This document shows positions 29,001-37,900 of a stretch of 64,000 nt of DNA, piece by piece. Position 1 is the stretch's first letter. Every line of letters starts with the position of its first letter. Below the pieces are notes generated by a model. That model was given only the letters and a program-made list of their open reading frames with translations. It was not told the origin of the DNA and did not search any database. The translations under genes and the position numbers were made by a program. Source of the DNA: Clostridia bacterium (GTDB lineage Bacteria; Bacillota; Clostridia; Christensenellales; Aristaeellaceae); the NCBI GenBank assembly GCA_017521565.1, contig JAFXCE010000133.1:18791-82790 (forward strand). Reading direction: 5' to 3'.

Positions 29001-32000
29001 AATTCAGCCTGCCTGAGGAGACGTGCTTTGAGAGCATTCCGATCAGCGGCACGACGGTGATTCATGCCGATGTGGAGATCTATGACCGCGGTGCGCTGGT
29101 GGCGACCACGCGCTCCAAGGCGGACGGCAAATGGAGCGTGAACGTGCCGCTGATGAACACCGAGTCCTATGAAGGCCATGTCTTCCGGGTGAAGGTGATC
29201 ACGCAGGACGGCAGGACACTGACCTCCCAGCCAAAGACACTGTGGTATAAACACGCGTATACGGATGTGCGCCGCGTGCGCATGATCAATACCGCGCATA
29301 CGTCCACGAGCCTTGAACTGTACGAATACGAGGTTGAGTTTAATTTCGGCGCGCCCGCTTCTGAAAGGCCCGTGTATTGGTACTGGCCGAAATATCCGCT
29401 GTTTACCTTCATTGCTGAATTTGAGGCGGAGGATCAGCAGGCGGTATCCAATGTCAAGATTCACGTGAAGACAAGCAAAGATGAGACTGTCGTTCTCGAT
29501 GCGGTATACCATGAGAGCGAGGATGCATGGGTGGCGACGGGTGAATTTGTCAGCAGCAACCTGCCAGTGAACGTAGGCGTCAGCTATGATCATGGCATGA
29601 ACAATATGCTGGTTTACTCCGAAGAGGAAGTCGAATCGATGCTCGCCACCGCGCAGAAGATGATTGCGGAATCCAACATCGGCTTTACCGATGAGGTACT
29701 GCTGGATACCATCGGCAGCGGCAACTCCGGTGACTTTGTGGAAGTTATCAGCTACGATAGTGGAGATGGAACGCGCAGAAGCCTGTACCTTGAGGGCAGC
29801 GTGGAGAAGATCTCCAGTGAAGAGTTTGACGAAATCATGAAGAGCGCGAATCTGGTCGAGGAAGACAGCTTTGTCTCCGTTGGTTATGATACGACGCATA
29901 CCGCATTCTATCTCGGCATGGAATATGAGGCGGGACGAACCTCGTTTATGGCTGTCAGAGGAGACAACTTGACGCGTACGACGCTCTCCGTGACGACGAA
30001 GGCGCCTGCCGCAGTGATGAAAGCCAGAGGCAAGCTCCCGGAGGAGCAGCTTGCGGATGATCTCAACGATATTGGTGACTTTATTGACGATCTGACGGAC
30101 GATGGAACGCCTCCCGGCCTTGGTGATCTGCTCCGCGATGAGCTGAACGATCGGACGGATAATTATCTCGATCAGCTGATGAAGGACCTGCAGCGGCAGA
30201 TTGAGGAAGCCAGAGAACGGGGTGTGAGCGAGTGCATTCTGCAGCGCATGCAGGAAAAACTTGACATGATCAGAAAACAGATTGCCCGTGCGAAGGCGGC
30301 CGGAGCGGCGCTTGGTCTGTTTGAAAAGCTGCATAAGTCAACCAGTATCGGTTGGTTTGGCGATGCTGCGATGAACATGGGCAAGCATCTGGGAGGCGCA
30401 AAGCTCAACGGCATGAAGGACGTGCTGGACTTCCATATGGATTGCCCGGACAACTTCGCCAATAACAACTGCATTTCCATCGCTCCGATCAATATTCCTA
30501 CGATCGATAAAAACTGCGATGACGATCCGGATGATCCGAGACCGTCTATCAATCCGGACGCAGATCCGGTACAGGATCCCTCGGGCTATGTGTACGAGGC
30601 GGTAGCTTCCAACAGGCTGCCGGGTGTCACGGCGTCGCTGTATCAGCGTGTGACGAAGTACGATATGTATGAGGAGCCGTACTACGAGGATGTGCTCTGG
30701 GATGCGCAGGCCTACAGCCAGAGTAACCCTCAGAGAACCAATGTGGAAGGCGCATACGGATGGGATGTGCCCGAGGGTCTTTGGCAGGTTCGCTACGAAA
30801 TGGAAGGCTATGAGGATGCTGCCAGCGAGTGGATGGCTGTACCGCCGATTCGTACAGATGTGAATGTCTCTCTGGTCTCCTATGTACAGCCCAAGGTGGA
30901 AAAGGCGGTCATCGGTCATAATGCCGTGAACATTGTCTTTGATAAGTACATGGATGTTGCTACGCTGACAGAAGAGACAGTCACTGTGACGGCGAATGGA
31001 AAGGCCATATCCGGTACCCTCACATATCCCGACGCAGAGCCGGACCCGCAGGATGAGAACCGGGTTTATGCGAGACGCGTGTGCTTCGAGGCAGATGATG
31101 CATTTGAAGGCGGTGTATCCGTCGAACTGATGGTCAGCGAAAAGGTGAGGAGCTATGCTGGCGTCGCCATGGCACAGGCGTATACCCTCCAGGGAGGCGC
31201 GAAGGTGCAGCCGGAGACGATGACGACGGAAGAGACGTTTGAGATCGGCGACGGCAGGCGTGCGGCGATTGCTGTCAGCGTGCTTCCTGCTGAGGCGGCT
31301 GCGAGGCGCAAGGTCAAAGTGAGTACGGCGGGCCGCTTTATTTCGATCGATGAAAACGTGCTGACGCTCGACGAAAACGGTCGTGCGGAGGTTTACGTCA
31401 ATGCGCTGCTCCCGGGCAGTGCGCCGATCGTATTTGCGCTGGAGGATTCTGAGCTGGTTGCTGAGTGTTCCGTGATCGTGCTGCAGAAGGGTGAAAGCAG
31501 CCGCATCAAGACGCCGGTATCCTCTGTTCCGGCCGGCAGCCATGTGCCGGAGGGGACGGAGCTGACGCTTAGCTGCGCAACGAAGGGCGCGTCGATTTAC
31601 TACACACTCGACGGAACCAGCCCGTATGACTCGAAGACGCGCGTGCTGTATACGGAGCCTGTCGCGCTGAAGGAAAATGGCACGCTGATGGCCTGCGCTG
31701 TGAAGCCGGGTCTTGAAAGCAGCGAACTATTGACGGTGCCTTTCGTTCTGACGGCTCCGGGCGAGGGATTGCTGACGCTGCCCGCTTCGCTCAAGACCAT
31801 CGAGAAGGAAGCGTTTATGGACAACAAGGCAATTCAGCGTGTGATCGTGCCGGATGGTATGGAGAGCATTGGGGTTCGTGCGTTCAAGGGCTGCGTCAGT
31901 CTGCGCAGAATCGATATTCCGGACAGCGTGACCTATATCCGAAACTGCGCATTTGAGGAGTGCCCACAGCTGGTCATTTACTGTAGCATGGGCAGTTATG

Positions 32001-32050
32001 CGTATGATTTCGCGACCAGTCACGGGATTTCCGTGTCGCTGACGGATTAA
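23063..32050 (+). CDS. Giant secreted LRR protein with five 212-aa super-repeats, about 2,995 aa
   Basis: The start at 23063 lies eight nt after GGAGG and precedes a signal peptide (MKACMALLLMLCCLLPLCCTAEG); the frame is open further upstream without signals. Residues about 40-1,350 are BspA-type LRRs, including five tandem copies of a 212-residue block (motifs LPASVKTVG.HAFYGCA, FTVHAGMERIG, SVVFEEGITEISDSAF). Then come Ig-like regions with a carboxypeptidase-regulatory-like domain (about 1,560-1,635, VNLGGRVVSAADGEPLSG), a helical coiled stretch (about 2,355-2,420), a Cys/Asp-rich hinge, and a chitobiase C-terminal-like domain (about 2,842-2,893, SIYYTLDGTSPYDS). A final LRR pair closes the protein (about 2,900-2,995). 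No sortase, SLH or GPI-like anchor is visible. Divergent from the other LRR giant and built alike; a surface adhesin or matrix-binding role is inferred. Confidence 0.93.
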   Translation: MYAGKTMKACMALLLMLCCLLPLCCTAEGAETAEEFFTISALDETACRITGYTGDAAEVVIPEKIGGYTVREIGDRAFSNQKLITGVTMPDTVEVIGSYAFSGCEALELNRLPASVKTVGSHAFYGCAAITEFTVHAGMERIGNNAFQRTSLERLVIEESETPVQLEGAAFGYLSTLKDVTMPDDVNITSQNSVFVGCSDIALTVTCHSGVIKGRYLMHGGYEDTAVTSVVFEEGITEISDSAFQDVRALASVTLPESLETLGSFAFYDCNALESIVIPSQITTIGRYALAYNENLKTVTLPAGLETIEEYAFSGCAALELNSLPASVKMVGNHAFYGCAAITEFTVHAGMERIGSNAFQRTSLERLVVEESETPVQLEGAAFGYLSTLKDVTMPDDVNITSQNSVFVGCSDIALTVTCHSGVIKGRYLMHGGYEDTAVTSVVFEEGLTEISDSAFQDVRALASVTLPESLEVLGSHAFYNCNALESIVIPSKITTIGQRALADNENLKTVTLPAGLVTIEEYAFFGCEALELNSLPASVKTVGSHAFYGCAAITEFTVHAGMERIGGNAFQRTSLERLVVEESETPVQLESAAFGYLSTLKDVTMPDDVNITSQNSVFVGCSDIALTVTCHSGVIKGRYLMHGSYADTAVTSVVFEEGITEISDSAFQDVRALSSVTLPESLEVLGSHVFYNCDALESIVIPDKITVIGRYALADNEKLRTVTLPAGLVTIEEFAFSGCDTLELNSLPASVKTVGNHAFYGCAVIAEFTVHAGMERIGSNAFQGTSLERLVVEESETPVQLESRAFGHLSTLKEVTMPDDVNITSSDSLFTGCSDIALTVTCHSGAITGRYLMNGSYADTAVTSVVFEEGITEISDSAFYDTRALTSVKLPESLEVLGSYAFRNCDALESIVIPDKITVIGNSALSDNEKLRTVTLPDGLLTIEGYAFSGCDTLELSSLPASVKTVGGSAFYGCTAITEFTVHAGMERIGYSAFQRTSLEKLTVEASDTPVTLEGAVFAHLSTLKEVTMPDDVNITSSDSLFTGCSDIALTVTCHSGAITGRYLMNGSYADTAVTSVVFEEGITEIGDSAFRESRALRSITLPGTLRRIGGHAFASCQKISSLTLPAGLEQIGDYAFSSCGSLIRIALPDGLKAVAGSAFSGCTGLISVTLPDSLETIGSYAFSRCTSLESIEIPYSVTEIGSNAFNDCTALASVEIAGAAATLGENVFWDCTSLRRVTLNDDVKIESSNSVFYRCSDIELTIEVGDGVIGNRFLRASHYTDTAISSLMISPGVIEIGEYAFWDCDALMTVELPATVENIGSHAFSGCAKMMSVRMMMEGEMNVAEDAFGDLPLATFYIKPNEILEAYLSGQDYPYVYYSEDAANGVFAFPDDADPAEYAGMKLQLTGQNGAALITCVVSEEQREYTFRGLRPGEMYGLRLTDGYGFVLADAAPQVFVSGQNMLTLSALPALVDMRAQVLAPSGEDVTDQLTLTWQSAAGKQIARGASAPAIPAGEALTLMVTLNEALSYEAVTPEPICVTADESSADVVCTLAAHETVNLGGRVVSAADGEPLSGTRVTVTQRYDSGASRMIAVYTGVDGTFSLETARVPGVLVIARENYLEYRADLLSYADAAADVSLTPIRGITIALDAALTYAHREGETPMVSEDYQNQGLCEYTLYNETKAEPITDFKLSGGSIVIGSGASDGDVVRVTAVSMLDEFPPVSHSVTVSDLETVTLQFPLTGYGRIQFKRAASRNVSDAVMVYDENGVLVKKLAVRGGEASTGGMPAGCYTLLAMGAQNSFVGINNLSTLFSLGLEEGVDYVSLQAQIHNGSVTDCSVEEIPASVRGRIERIDSDRTVYASNKASAPLGAFFALRAQTALKAEYAAAQDMAWEFVIPGNMAYYRNSLSVNGKLSAYTLSGNTLRVSVSSPEELVRLCVLGEKAGTGSVNAFFTFMLDGEFYREPVGEAAFEVTDMEFSLPEETCFESIPISGTTVIHADVEIYDRGALVATTRSKADGKWSVNVPLMNTESYEGHVFRVKVITQDGRTLTSQPKTLWYKHAYTDVRRVRMINTAHTSTSLELYEYEVEFNFGAPASERPVYWYWPKYPLFTFIAEFEAEDQQAVSNVKIHVKTSKDETVVLDAVYHESEDAWVATGEFVSSNLPVNVGVSYDHGMNNMLVYSEEEVESMLATAQKMIAESNIGFTDEVLLDTIGSGNSGDFVEVISYDSGDGTRRSLYLEGSVEKISSEEFDEIMKSANLVEEDSFVSVGYDTTHTAFYLGMEYEAGRTSFMAVRGDNLTRTTLSVTTKAPAAVMKARGKLPEEQLADDLNDIGDFIDDLTDDGTPPGLGDLLRDELNDRTDNYLDQLMKDLQRQIEEARERGVSECILQRMQEKLDMIRKQIARAKAAGAALGLFEKLHKSTSIGWFGDAAMNMGKHLGGAKLNGMKDVLDFHMDCPDNFANNNCISIAPINIPTIDKNCDDDPDDPRPSINPDADPVQDPSGYVYEAVASNRLPGVTASLYQRVTKYDMYEEPYYEDVLWDAQAYSQSNPQRTNVEGAYGWDVPEGLWQVRYEMEGYEDAASEWMAVPPIRTDVNVSLVSYVQPKVEKAVIGHNAVNIVFDKYMDVATLTEETVTVTANGKAISGTLTYPDAEPDPQDENRVYARRVCFEADDAFEGGVSVELMVSEKVRSYAGVAMAQAYTLQGGAKVQPETMTTEETFEIGDGRRAAIAVSVLPAEAAARRKVKVSTAGRFISIDENVLTLDENGRAEVYVNALLPGSAPIVFALEDSELVAECSVIVLQKGESSRIKTPVSSVPAGSHVPEGTELTLSCATKGASIYYTLDGTSPYDSKTRVLYTEPVALKENGTLMACAVKPGLESSELLTVPFVLTAPGEGLLTLPASLKTIEKEAFMDNKAIQRVIVPDGMESIGVRAFKGCVSLRRIDIPDSVTYIRNCAFEECPQLVIYCSMGSYAYDFATSHGISVSLTD
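23340..26530 (+). repeat. Five tandem 636-bp units in the LRR gene
   Basis: The landmark AACTGAAT or AACTGAGC (encoding LELN or LELS) recurs at 23385, 24021, 24657, 25293 and 25929, exactly 636 bp apart each time. Units 1-3 are nearly identical at the DNA level, while units 4 and 5 share variants with each other (SSDSLFTGC, KEVTMPDD). This suggests successive duplications followed by drift. Exact outer limits are approximate. Confidence 0.9.
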
Positions 32051-32128
32051 GAAACTGGCATTTGGCATGAATCATCAAATGCCGAAATAGAAAAAAAGTG
32101 CCTGAAAGGACGCTGACTTTCATCGGCA

Positions 32129-32166
32129 AAGCCCATGCTCCCTCAAATGCGGAGCATGGGCTTTTG
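32129..32166 (+). terminator. Terminator after the right LRR gene
   Basis: AAGCCCATGCTCC/GGAGCATGGGCTT stem, then TTGTTG; a weaker GGCATTTG/CAAATGCC hairpin sits just after the stop codon. Confidence 0.8.
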
Positions 32167-32290
32167 TTGTGAGGCGAAAGGAAGGCGTATATCCGGATTC
32201 GTTTTTTCCTGAATGACTGAACGGAATTTTTTCCTGAAAATGCCTGCCGTTGTTATTTTCAATCAGACTCTTTTGCTTTGATGGATTTTG

Positions 32291-32299
32291 TGGTATAAT
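32291..32299 (+). promoter_or_regulatory. Extended -10 promoter for the 384-aa membrane protein
   Basis: TGGTATAAT with a TTTGCT-like -35 about 16 nt upstream. The 32167-32290 stretch before it holds no gene. Confidence 0.6.
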
Positions 32300-32420
32300 G
32301 TCTCCTGCAACTCTATGTACATGAGACATGATGACGAAACGGCGTGGATTTTGCAGGAAAATGCCGGGCTGGTTCGTCTGTTTTGTATGAGGAAAACCTC
32401 AGTATTTAGGAGGCGATATC

Positions 32421-33575
32421 ATGAGATCGAACAGGTCGAGCTACAGTGCAACGCCTGCCGGATCTGCGCGGGCGCTGCGCCAGAAGCCCAGGCCCAAGCG
32501 GCCGAAAAAGGAATGGAATCAGTTGTTTTTGCTGCTGTTTTTCGTTGTGCTGCCGGTGATGGGACTGCTGGCGATCTTCTTTCAGCCGGTGCGCTGGCTG
32601 TTTATGCTGGTGGCCGTGATCTGCCTGGCGCTGATGTGGCTGATGCGCGCGTTTCTGTTCCCGGGCCGCATGATTGTTACGGCGGTGTATGGTTTGCTGC
32701 TTGTCTTTACCCTGATCACTGCGCTGAATACCCAGAGCAGCCGTAAACAGCCCAATATGCAGAATAATCCGTTCAATATGCAGACATTTCAGACGCCTAT
32801 ACCGACACAGGTGCCGCAGTTTGCAATGAATACGCAGATTCCGTCCCAGTATTATTCCGACGGAACGGATGATCTCTCGGGTCTGCAGGGCGTAGGGCTT
32901 TCGGGCGGCAGCGGGGATCAGTCTGCTCAGGATCTGGGCGTGACGGACACGGGGGCAACCGGATATGTTGCGGACACCAAATCTGACGCGGAGATCGCGC
33001 TTGAAAACTTTATGGAGAAGTGGCGCAAGGGCATCATTGCGGATATGGTCGAATATACCCCCAAGAGCTGGCGGGACACGCAGGCGGATTCTGCACAGCA
33101 GACGCTCTTCTGGAAATTTGCCCAGAGGCCGATGATCGATTGGAGGCAGATGTCTGCGCCCAGCGGTACGGAGGCAAGCACCGCGCGCACGATCACGGTT
33201 GAAGCCGACGTAAACTATGGCGGAGAGACGAGAACGTACCAGTATGATGCGATCATCCTCTTTGAAAACAATAGATGGTACGTCGATCCGAACTCTCTGC
33301 ACAGCGGTATTCTGGTTCAGGCAGCTACGCCGACCCCGGATCCGAATGCCACGCCGGTGCCGACGCCAGAGCCGACGCCTACGCCGACGCCCGGACCGAA
33401 GACCAAGCTTTACTACAACAAGGACGGCGGAAGGAAGTATCATGCCGATCCGGAGTGCTATACGGTGGCCAAGGAGTATCTGCCGCTGGCGAGCTTTACC
33501 TATAAGCAGCTGAAGGATAATCCATATAAGAAGCTGGAGCCGTGCGATAAGTGCGGCGCGCCGGCAAAGCCTTAA
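32421..33575 (+). CDS. Membrane protein with extracellular Cys/His tail domain, 384 aa
   Basis: ATG after TAGGAGGCGATATC. A basic cytoplasmic N-terminus (about 1-32, Arg/Lys/Pro-rich) leads to three membrane helices (about 35-55, 57-80 and 88-108). An Asn/Gln/Pro-rich stretch and a soluble domain (about 190-295, SDAEIALENFMEKWRKG... and WYVDPNSLHSG) follow, then a Thr-Pro repeat linker (PTPEPTPTPTPGP, about 318-333). The C-terminal ~50-residue module, with YHADPECYTV...LEPCDKCGAP, has the H-x4-C...C-x2-C spacing of small Ada/ComEC-like metal-binding tails. The Thr-Pro linker suggests the tail projects from the cell. Function unknown; monocistronic, with a terminator after it. Confidence 0.85.
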   Translation: MRSNRSSYSATPAGSARALRQKPRPKRPKKEWNQLFLLLFFVVLPVMGLLAIFFQPVRWLFMLVAVICLALMWLMRAFLFPGRMIVTAVYGLLLVFTLITALNTQSSRKQPNMQNNPFNMQTFQTPIPTQVPQFAMNTQIPSQYYSDGTDDLSGLQGVGLSGGSGDQSAQDLGVTDTGATGYVADTKSDAEIALENFMEKWRKGIIADMVEYTPKSWRDTQADSAQQTLFWKFAQRPMIDWRQMSAPSGTEASTARTITVEADVNYGGETRTYQYDAIILFENNRWYVDPNSLHSGILVQAATPTPDPNATPVPTPEPTPTPTPGPKTKLYYNKDGGRKYHADPECYTVAKEYLPLASFTYKQLKDNPYKKLEPCDKCGAPAKP

Positions 33576-33587
33576 ACAGCAAATAGC

Positions 33588-33625
33588 AAAGGAGCTGACG
33601 AGCAAATGGCTTGTCAGCTCCTTTT
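33588..33625 (+). terminator. Terminator after the 384-aa gene
   Basis: AAGGAGCTGAC/GTCAGCTCCTT hairpin followed by TTG. Confidence 0.8.
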
Positions 33626-33724
33626 GTTATGTGATTCTATTTGAGAAGTATTGGCTTCGTCCACAAGCATGCTACAGTGCTTTGTCGGTGATGTAGCCGG
33701 CATCATGCCGGTTTGCTGTGCGGT

Positions 33725-34000
33725 TTATTCGATGGACAGGAAGAACATCTCGTATGCGTCGTCAAAGCCGAAGCAGTCGTAGGGCATCGGATTGCCGCCG
33801 TTGGTGGATTTCATCTGGTTACAGCAGAATTCTTCGCCATCCGAGATGATGTCGCCAAGGGAGAGCGGATAGCCGCAGCCGGTTGCGAATTCGCATAGAG
33901 CGAGCAGCGGATCTGCAGCTTCCCGGGTTTTGAGCAGCGCAGCGCGGAAGGCGGGGTCCTCAAGCGCACGGCTGCGCAGGGCGCGCAGGGTTTCGTTCAT
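33725..34000 (-). CDS. Nif11-like small protein, 91 aa
   Basis: ATG at 34000, two nt after the thioesterase stop codon, with its ribosome site (AGAGGAGG) inside that gene, so translation is probably coupled. The N-terminal ~55 residues (LEDPAFRAALLKTREAADPLLALCEFATGCGYPLSLGDI) match the Nif11 leader pattern of an acidic 'DPxhRxxL' helix followed by an aromatic-Gly turn. The C-terminal part has a CC pair, an NGGNPMPYDC segment and an acidic aromatic end. Nif11-type leaders occur on RiPP (ribosomally made, modified peptide) precursors but also on stand-alone proteins; no modifying enzyme is visible nearby. A real gene is likely, but a precursor role is only a possibility. Confidence 0.75.
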   Translation of the reverse strand: MNETLRALRSRALEDPAFRAALLKTREAADPLLALCEFATGCGYPLSLGDIISDGEEFCCNQMKSTNGGNPMPYDCFGFDDAYEMFFLSIE

Positions 34001-34002
34001 GT

Positions 34003-34740
34003 TCAGGCCTCCTCTTTCAGTGTGCCGCCGGCGACGAAATGCTTATCCCCGGCTTCGGAGGAAACGAGGAAAGAAAAGCGGTTTTCATCGAGAGCGAGGG
34101 AGAGGGAAAGCGGTCGTTCTTCGCGGATTTCCTTTTCATAGCCCGCAGTCAGATCCTCGATATAGCGGCTGCAAAGCGTCTCCTTGCCCAGCGCATCACA
34201 TAGCCAGGCCATGTACTTCGTATTGTTGACATGCTGATTGATGTCAAATTCTGAGAATACAGGTGTGCGCGAGGTGGTTTTTGTCGCTTCGCCGAGGGCT
34301 GGCATACGCACAGGCAGGTCAATCGGGGCGGGAATATCGCTGTTGTCCGGGAAGCCAAGGTCGATGGCTCTCGGGCTGACAATCCTGCGGTTGACCGAAT
34401 CGAGCATCACCCATAGCGCGCCAACGGTCAGCAGCGGCGTGCCGTCCTCAAGGGTAAAGACATGAAAGCGGGGACAGAAAAAACGATTGCTCACACCGGG
34501 CCACGTCGTGTGTACGACGGTTTCCCCGCATCGGGGAGCGCGGTCAACATGGACATGAACGCGCGCGAGTACGAAAAACAGACCGCGTGCCATCATGGCA
34601 TCGTAGCCTGCGCCCAGCGAAGAAGCGTGGCGTTCGCCGCCTTCCTGCATCGCCAGAAAGAGCGCGTCAAGGCGCATCCTGCGGTATCGGTCGCAATCCG
34701 TACCGCGAACGAGGAATGTTTCCGTATGCGTTTTTCTCAT
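34003..34740 (-). CDS. Acyl-ACP thioesterase
   Basis: 245 aa, with a GGAGG site six nt before the ATG. Double hot-dog fold of the FatA/FatB type: the N-terminal hot-dog (TDCDRYRRMRLDALFLAMQEGG) and the second, catalytic one with FSEFDINQHVNNTKYMAWL (about 163-181), including the Asn/His of the plant and bacterial enzymes. It hydrolyses acyl-ACP to free fatty acid, ending or diverting fatty acid synthesis. It shares an operon with the Nif11-like gene downstream and is divergent from the giant SdrD-like gene. Confidence 0.9.
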   Translation of the reverse strand: MRKTHTETFLVRGTDCDRYRRMRLDALFLAMQEGGERHASSLGAGYDAMMARGLFFVLARVHVHVDRAPRCGETVVHTTWPGVSNRFFCPRFHVFTLEDGTPLLTVGALWVMLDSVNRRIVSPRAIDLGFPDNSDIPAPIDLPVRMPALGEATKTTSRTPVFSEFDINQHVNNTKYMAWLCDALGKETLCSRYIEDLTAGYEKEIREERPLSLSLALDENRFSFLVSSEAGDKHFVAGGTLKEEA

Positions 34741-34796
34741 GTTAGTCCTCCGGATGTATCCAGCTCATCGATCAAACAGACAATTTTACGCAGGAA

Positions 34797-34825
34797 AGCA
34801 TATCACAATTCGCTTTTCTTGACAA
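34797..34825 (-). promoter_or_regulatory. Probable promoter of the thioesterase/Nif11 operon
   Basis: TTGTCA (34820-34825, minus strand), a 17-nt spacer and TATGCT (34797-34802). The -35 box lies on the opposite strand of the -35 box of the divergent gene. Confidence 0.5.
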
Positions 34826-34847
34826 GACATATCATATGGATTAGAAT
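34819..34847 (+). promoter_or_regulatory. Sigma-A type promoter of the giant SdrD-like gene
   Basis: TTGACA (34819-34824), 17-nt spacer and TAGAAT (34842-34847), about 57 nt before the start codon. Confidence 0.75.
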
Positions 34848-34904
34848 TATAAGAATACTGGAGGCTTATACTGATTTGAACATCTGCGCCTAAGCGGAGG
34901 AAAT

Positions 34905-37900
34905 ATGGGAAACAAGAGATGGATCATAAAGGGTGCGGCGCTGTGTGCATGCGTCGCGCTGATGAACGGCCTGACGGCTGCAGCAGAGGAAAGACGCCTC
35001 GGCGATTATATTTATGTGCCTGCCATGCAGGTGACGCCTGCGATGGGGTCGACAAGCCTGCGTGTGACCGGCCTTGCGCTTACAGGTGAAAGCGATGCGC
35101 CGGTTCTTTCGGAGCAGCTTGCCGGCGCGGAATTTGGCGTGTATGTCGTAGCGGCAAACGGCGAGCTTAAGCCGTGGGCTAATCCGCTGTATCCCAGCGA
35201 ACCGATGCGGATTCGCACCGGAGAGGGGGATACGAGGTTTTCGCTTCCACAGGGCGCGGAATTCTATCTGCGTCAGGAAAGCGCACCGCAGGGATATCTG
35301 TTTGATTCTCAGGCAGTTATTCCGGTAACGGGTGATGAAATCGTTGTGACCAACGCCATGGCCGGACAGATTGTGGTCAGCGTGGCGGATTCGCTTGGCA
35401 GCCCGCTTGGCGGCGTGGAAATCACGGTTTCTGGTGAGGATGGCAGCGTATTGACGCAGACGACGAACGCCTATGGCGAGGCGGTGTTTGCCTGTAATAC
35501 CGCGCAAAGCTATATGATTACCGAAAGCAAGCTGCCGGAGGGCGTGTTTGCTGCGTTTGGCGGAAGCAGTACGCAGGCGCAGATTGCGCTGGCGAGCCGC
35601 ATTCATGTGGCGTTTGAGCATCCGGCGAGCGGCGGCGTGGAACTGAACATGGCGCTTGCTGTGATCGATGAGAACGCGAAGGCCACCCTTCAGCCGCTTG
35701 AGAATGTGCAGCTGGATATCATGAGCGAAGCGGGCGAGGAAGTCACCTCAATCGTGACGGACGCACAGGGTCAGGCGCGCGCTTCCCTGATAGAGGGTTC
35801 TTATCACGTAAAGCTTCGTTATATCGGCCAGGAAGATGTTGTTCTGCCGCTTGAAGAAGGGCAGATGCTGATTGAGAGCGGCGCAACGACAGTGATTGAT
35901 CTGAGTGCGTCACAGTCCACCGGCCGTATTCTTCTGCTTGCGCAGGGCGGCAGGACGTTTGAAGGCGGAAGTGTTCTTCTGCATAGCGAACAGTCTGGAG
36001 AGACCTATGGCCCGTATGCGCTTGATGCCGAAGGCGTGGCGATTTCCGATGCGCTTGCCCCGGGCAGCTATCGGATTGAGGACATGACCCTGCCGGCAGG
36101 CGCACAGTTTGGGGAAATCCGCTGCGGAGAAGCTTCTGCGGAGGATCCCGGTGCGATTGCCCTTGAGGTCAGCATGGGTGCGGTCACGCAGGCGGATGTG
36201 ACGCTGCTGACGCGGGAGTCACAGACCTTTGAACTGCTGATTGCCGAAATCGACGAACGAGGCGAGGTGCAAACGCGCAGGCTTGACAAAGATGCTGCGC
36301 TCATGCTTACGGATGAACATGGAAACGCTGTCGCACATCTGCAGGCGCAGGATGGTCATGCTGCTGTGGAAGCGCTCAGTGGCGCCTATACGCTGGTCAT
36401 GGATGAAGATGACGCAAAGACGCTGGGCGTTGAGAACGCATCCAGCCCGTTTGCGCTGCCCTCCGATGAAGAGGCGATTGTCTTTGCTTCTGATTATACG
36501 CGCGTTCTGCTGGCCTCTGTCGATGAAAACGGCGCGCCGGCAGCGGGTGCAGTTTATGCTGTGACAGACAGCGAGGGTACACGCCACACCGTGACCTGTG
36601 ATGAGGATGGCATGGCGCTTTCTCCGCTGCTTGCAGCAGGCGAAATTACAATTGAAACGATGATGGCGCCTGATGGTCACGATGTGCCGCAGGGGGCGGT
36701 GGCTGCGCAGGCGCTCGCGGGTGAAGCTGCGCATGTGGAAATTGTGCATCCGAGCTATGGCGAGTTTGAACTGGATGTGTATGTGCAGAGCCTTGACGAA
36801 AAGGGCAAGACGCTGCGGATGCCAGCGGCGGGCGTCAATGTGCGTCTGTATCAGCTCTCCCGTGACGGACAGCAGATGACGGACATGGGAATGGGCCTCG
36901 TTTCCGGCTACGATGGGAAAGCGAAGGTGCGTCTTGCTCCGGGTGAATACATTGCCAAAGCGGATGCAGAGTCGTTGCGTGCTGGCGTTGGCGCGCCGCA
37001 GGCTGTGCGCTTTTCAGTGGATAACATGCTCAGCGTCAGCGGAGAAATGGTGTGCATGGATGCGTTGGGCGGCGTGCGCGTTGCGCTGACCGGCGGAGAA
37101 CTGGACGATGCATCGTTGGCGCAGGTGAGATTTGAGCTGACCGCGCAGGACGGCACATCCCGTGTGCTGGTCATGCAGGATGGCGCCTTCTATGCAGGCG
37201 ATCTTCCTGCAGGGGCCTATGTGCTTCGCCAGACGCAGATGCCGCAGGGCTACAAGCTCGCCTCGGAGCGAACGGTCGTAGTCTCCGGCGGAGAAGCGCT
37301 GCAGATCAGCGTTCCTCTGGAGGAATACGCGGTAGTGACGGTGCAAAAGACCGGTCTCACCTTTGATAATGCCCTTAAAACATATGTCGTGCCGCTGTCT
37401 GGCGAGTATGGCGTGTATACGCTGGAGGACGGCGCGATGAAGCCGTATCCCAGTGCGGACAAGCAGATCACCCTGTGGGCAAACGTCACGCCGGAGCAGA
37501 TCGCACAGGGCAGAGCGGCAAGCGCGAAGCTTCCTGCGACGGCAGAGGGCGCGGTGTATTATCTGCGGGAGATTCAGCCGGCGGCTGGTTTTGCTGCGGA
37601 TGAGCATTCCTATGAGGTCTTTGTGCGTGCAGGCGAAGAGATCGTGGTGCATACTGCCGTATCCAGTGATAGAGGATTCTTTACGCTGGAACTGAAGGAT
37701 ATCGCGAATGGCCAGTATGTTCCGGGTGCGGCTTTTGAACTGCTTGATGCAGGCAGCGGCGAGACGGTGCTCTCGTTTACTACAGAAGATGCCATGTATC
37801 GTCATGCCATGGCGCTGCCCGTGGGCGCGTATATGCTGCGCCAGACGAGGGCTGCCGAGGGTTACGCGCTGAGCGAAACGGCGCAGATGGAGATCTGCAT

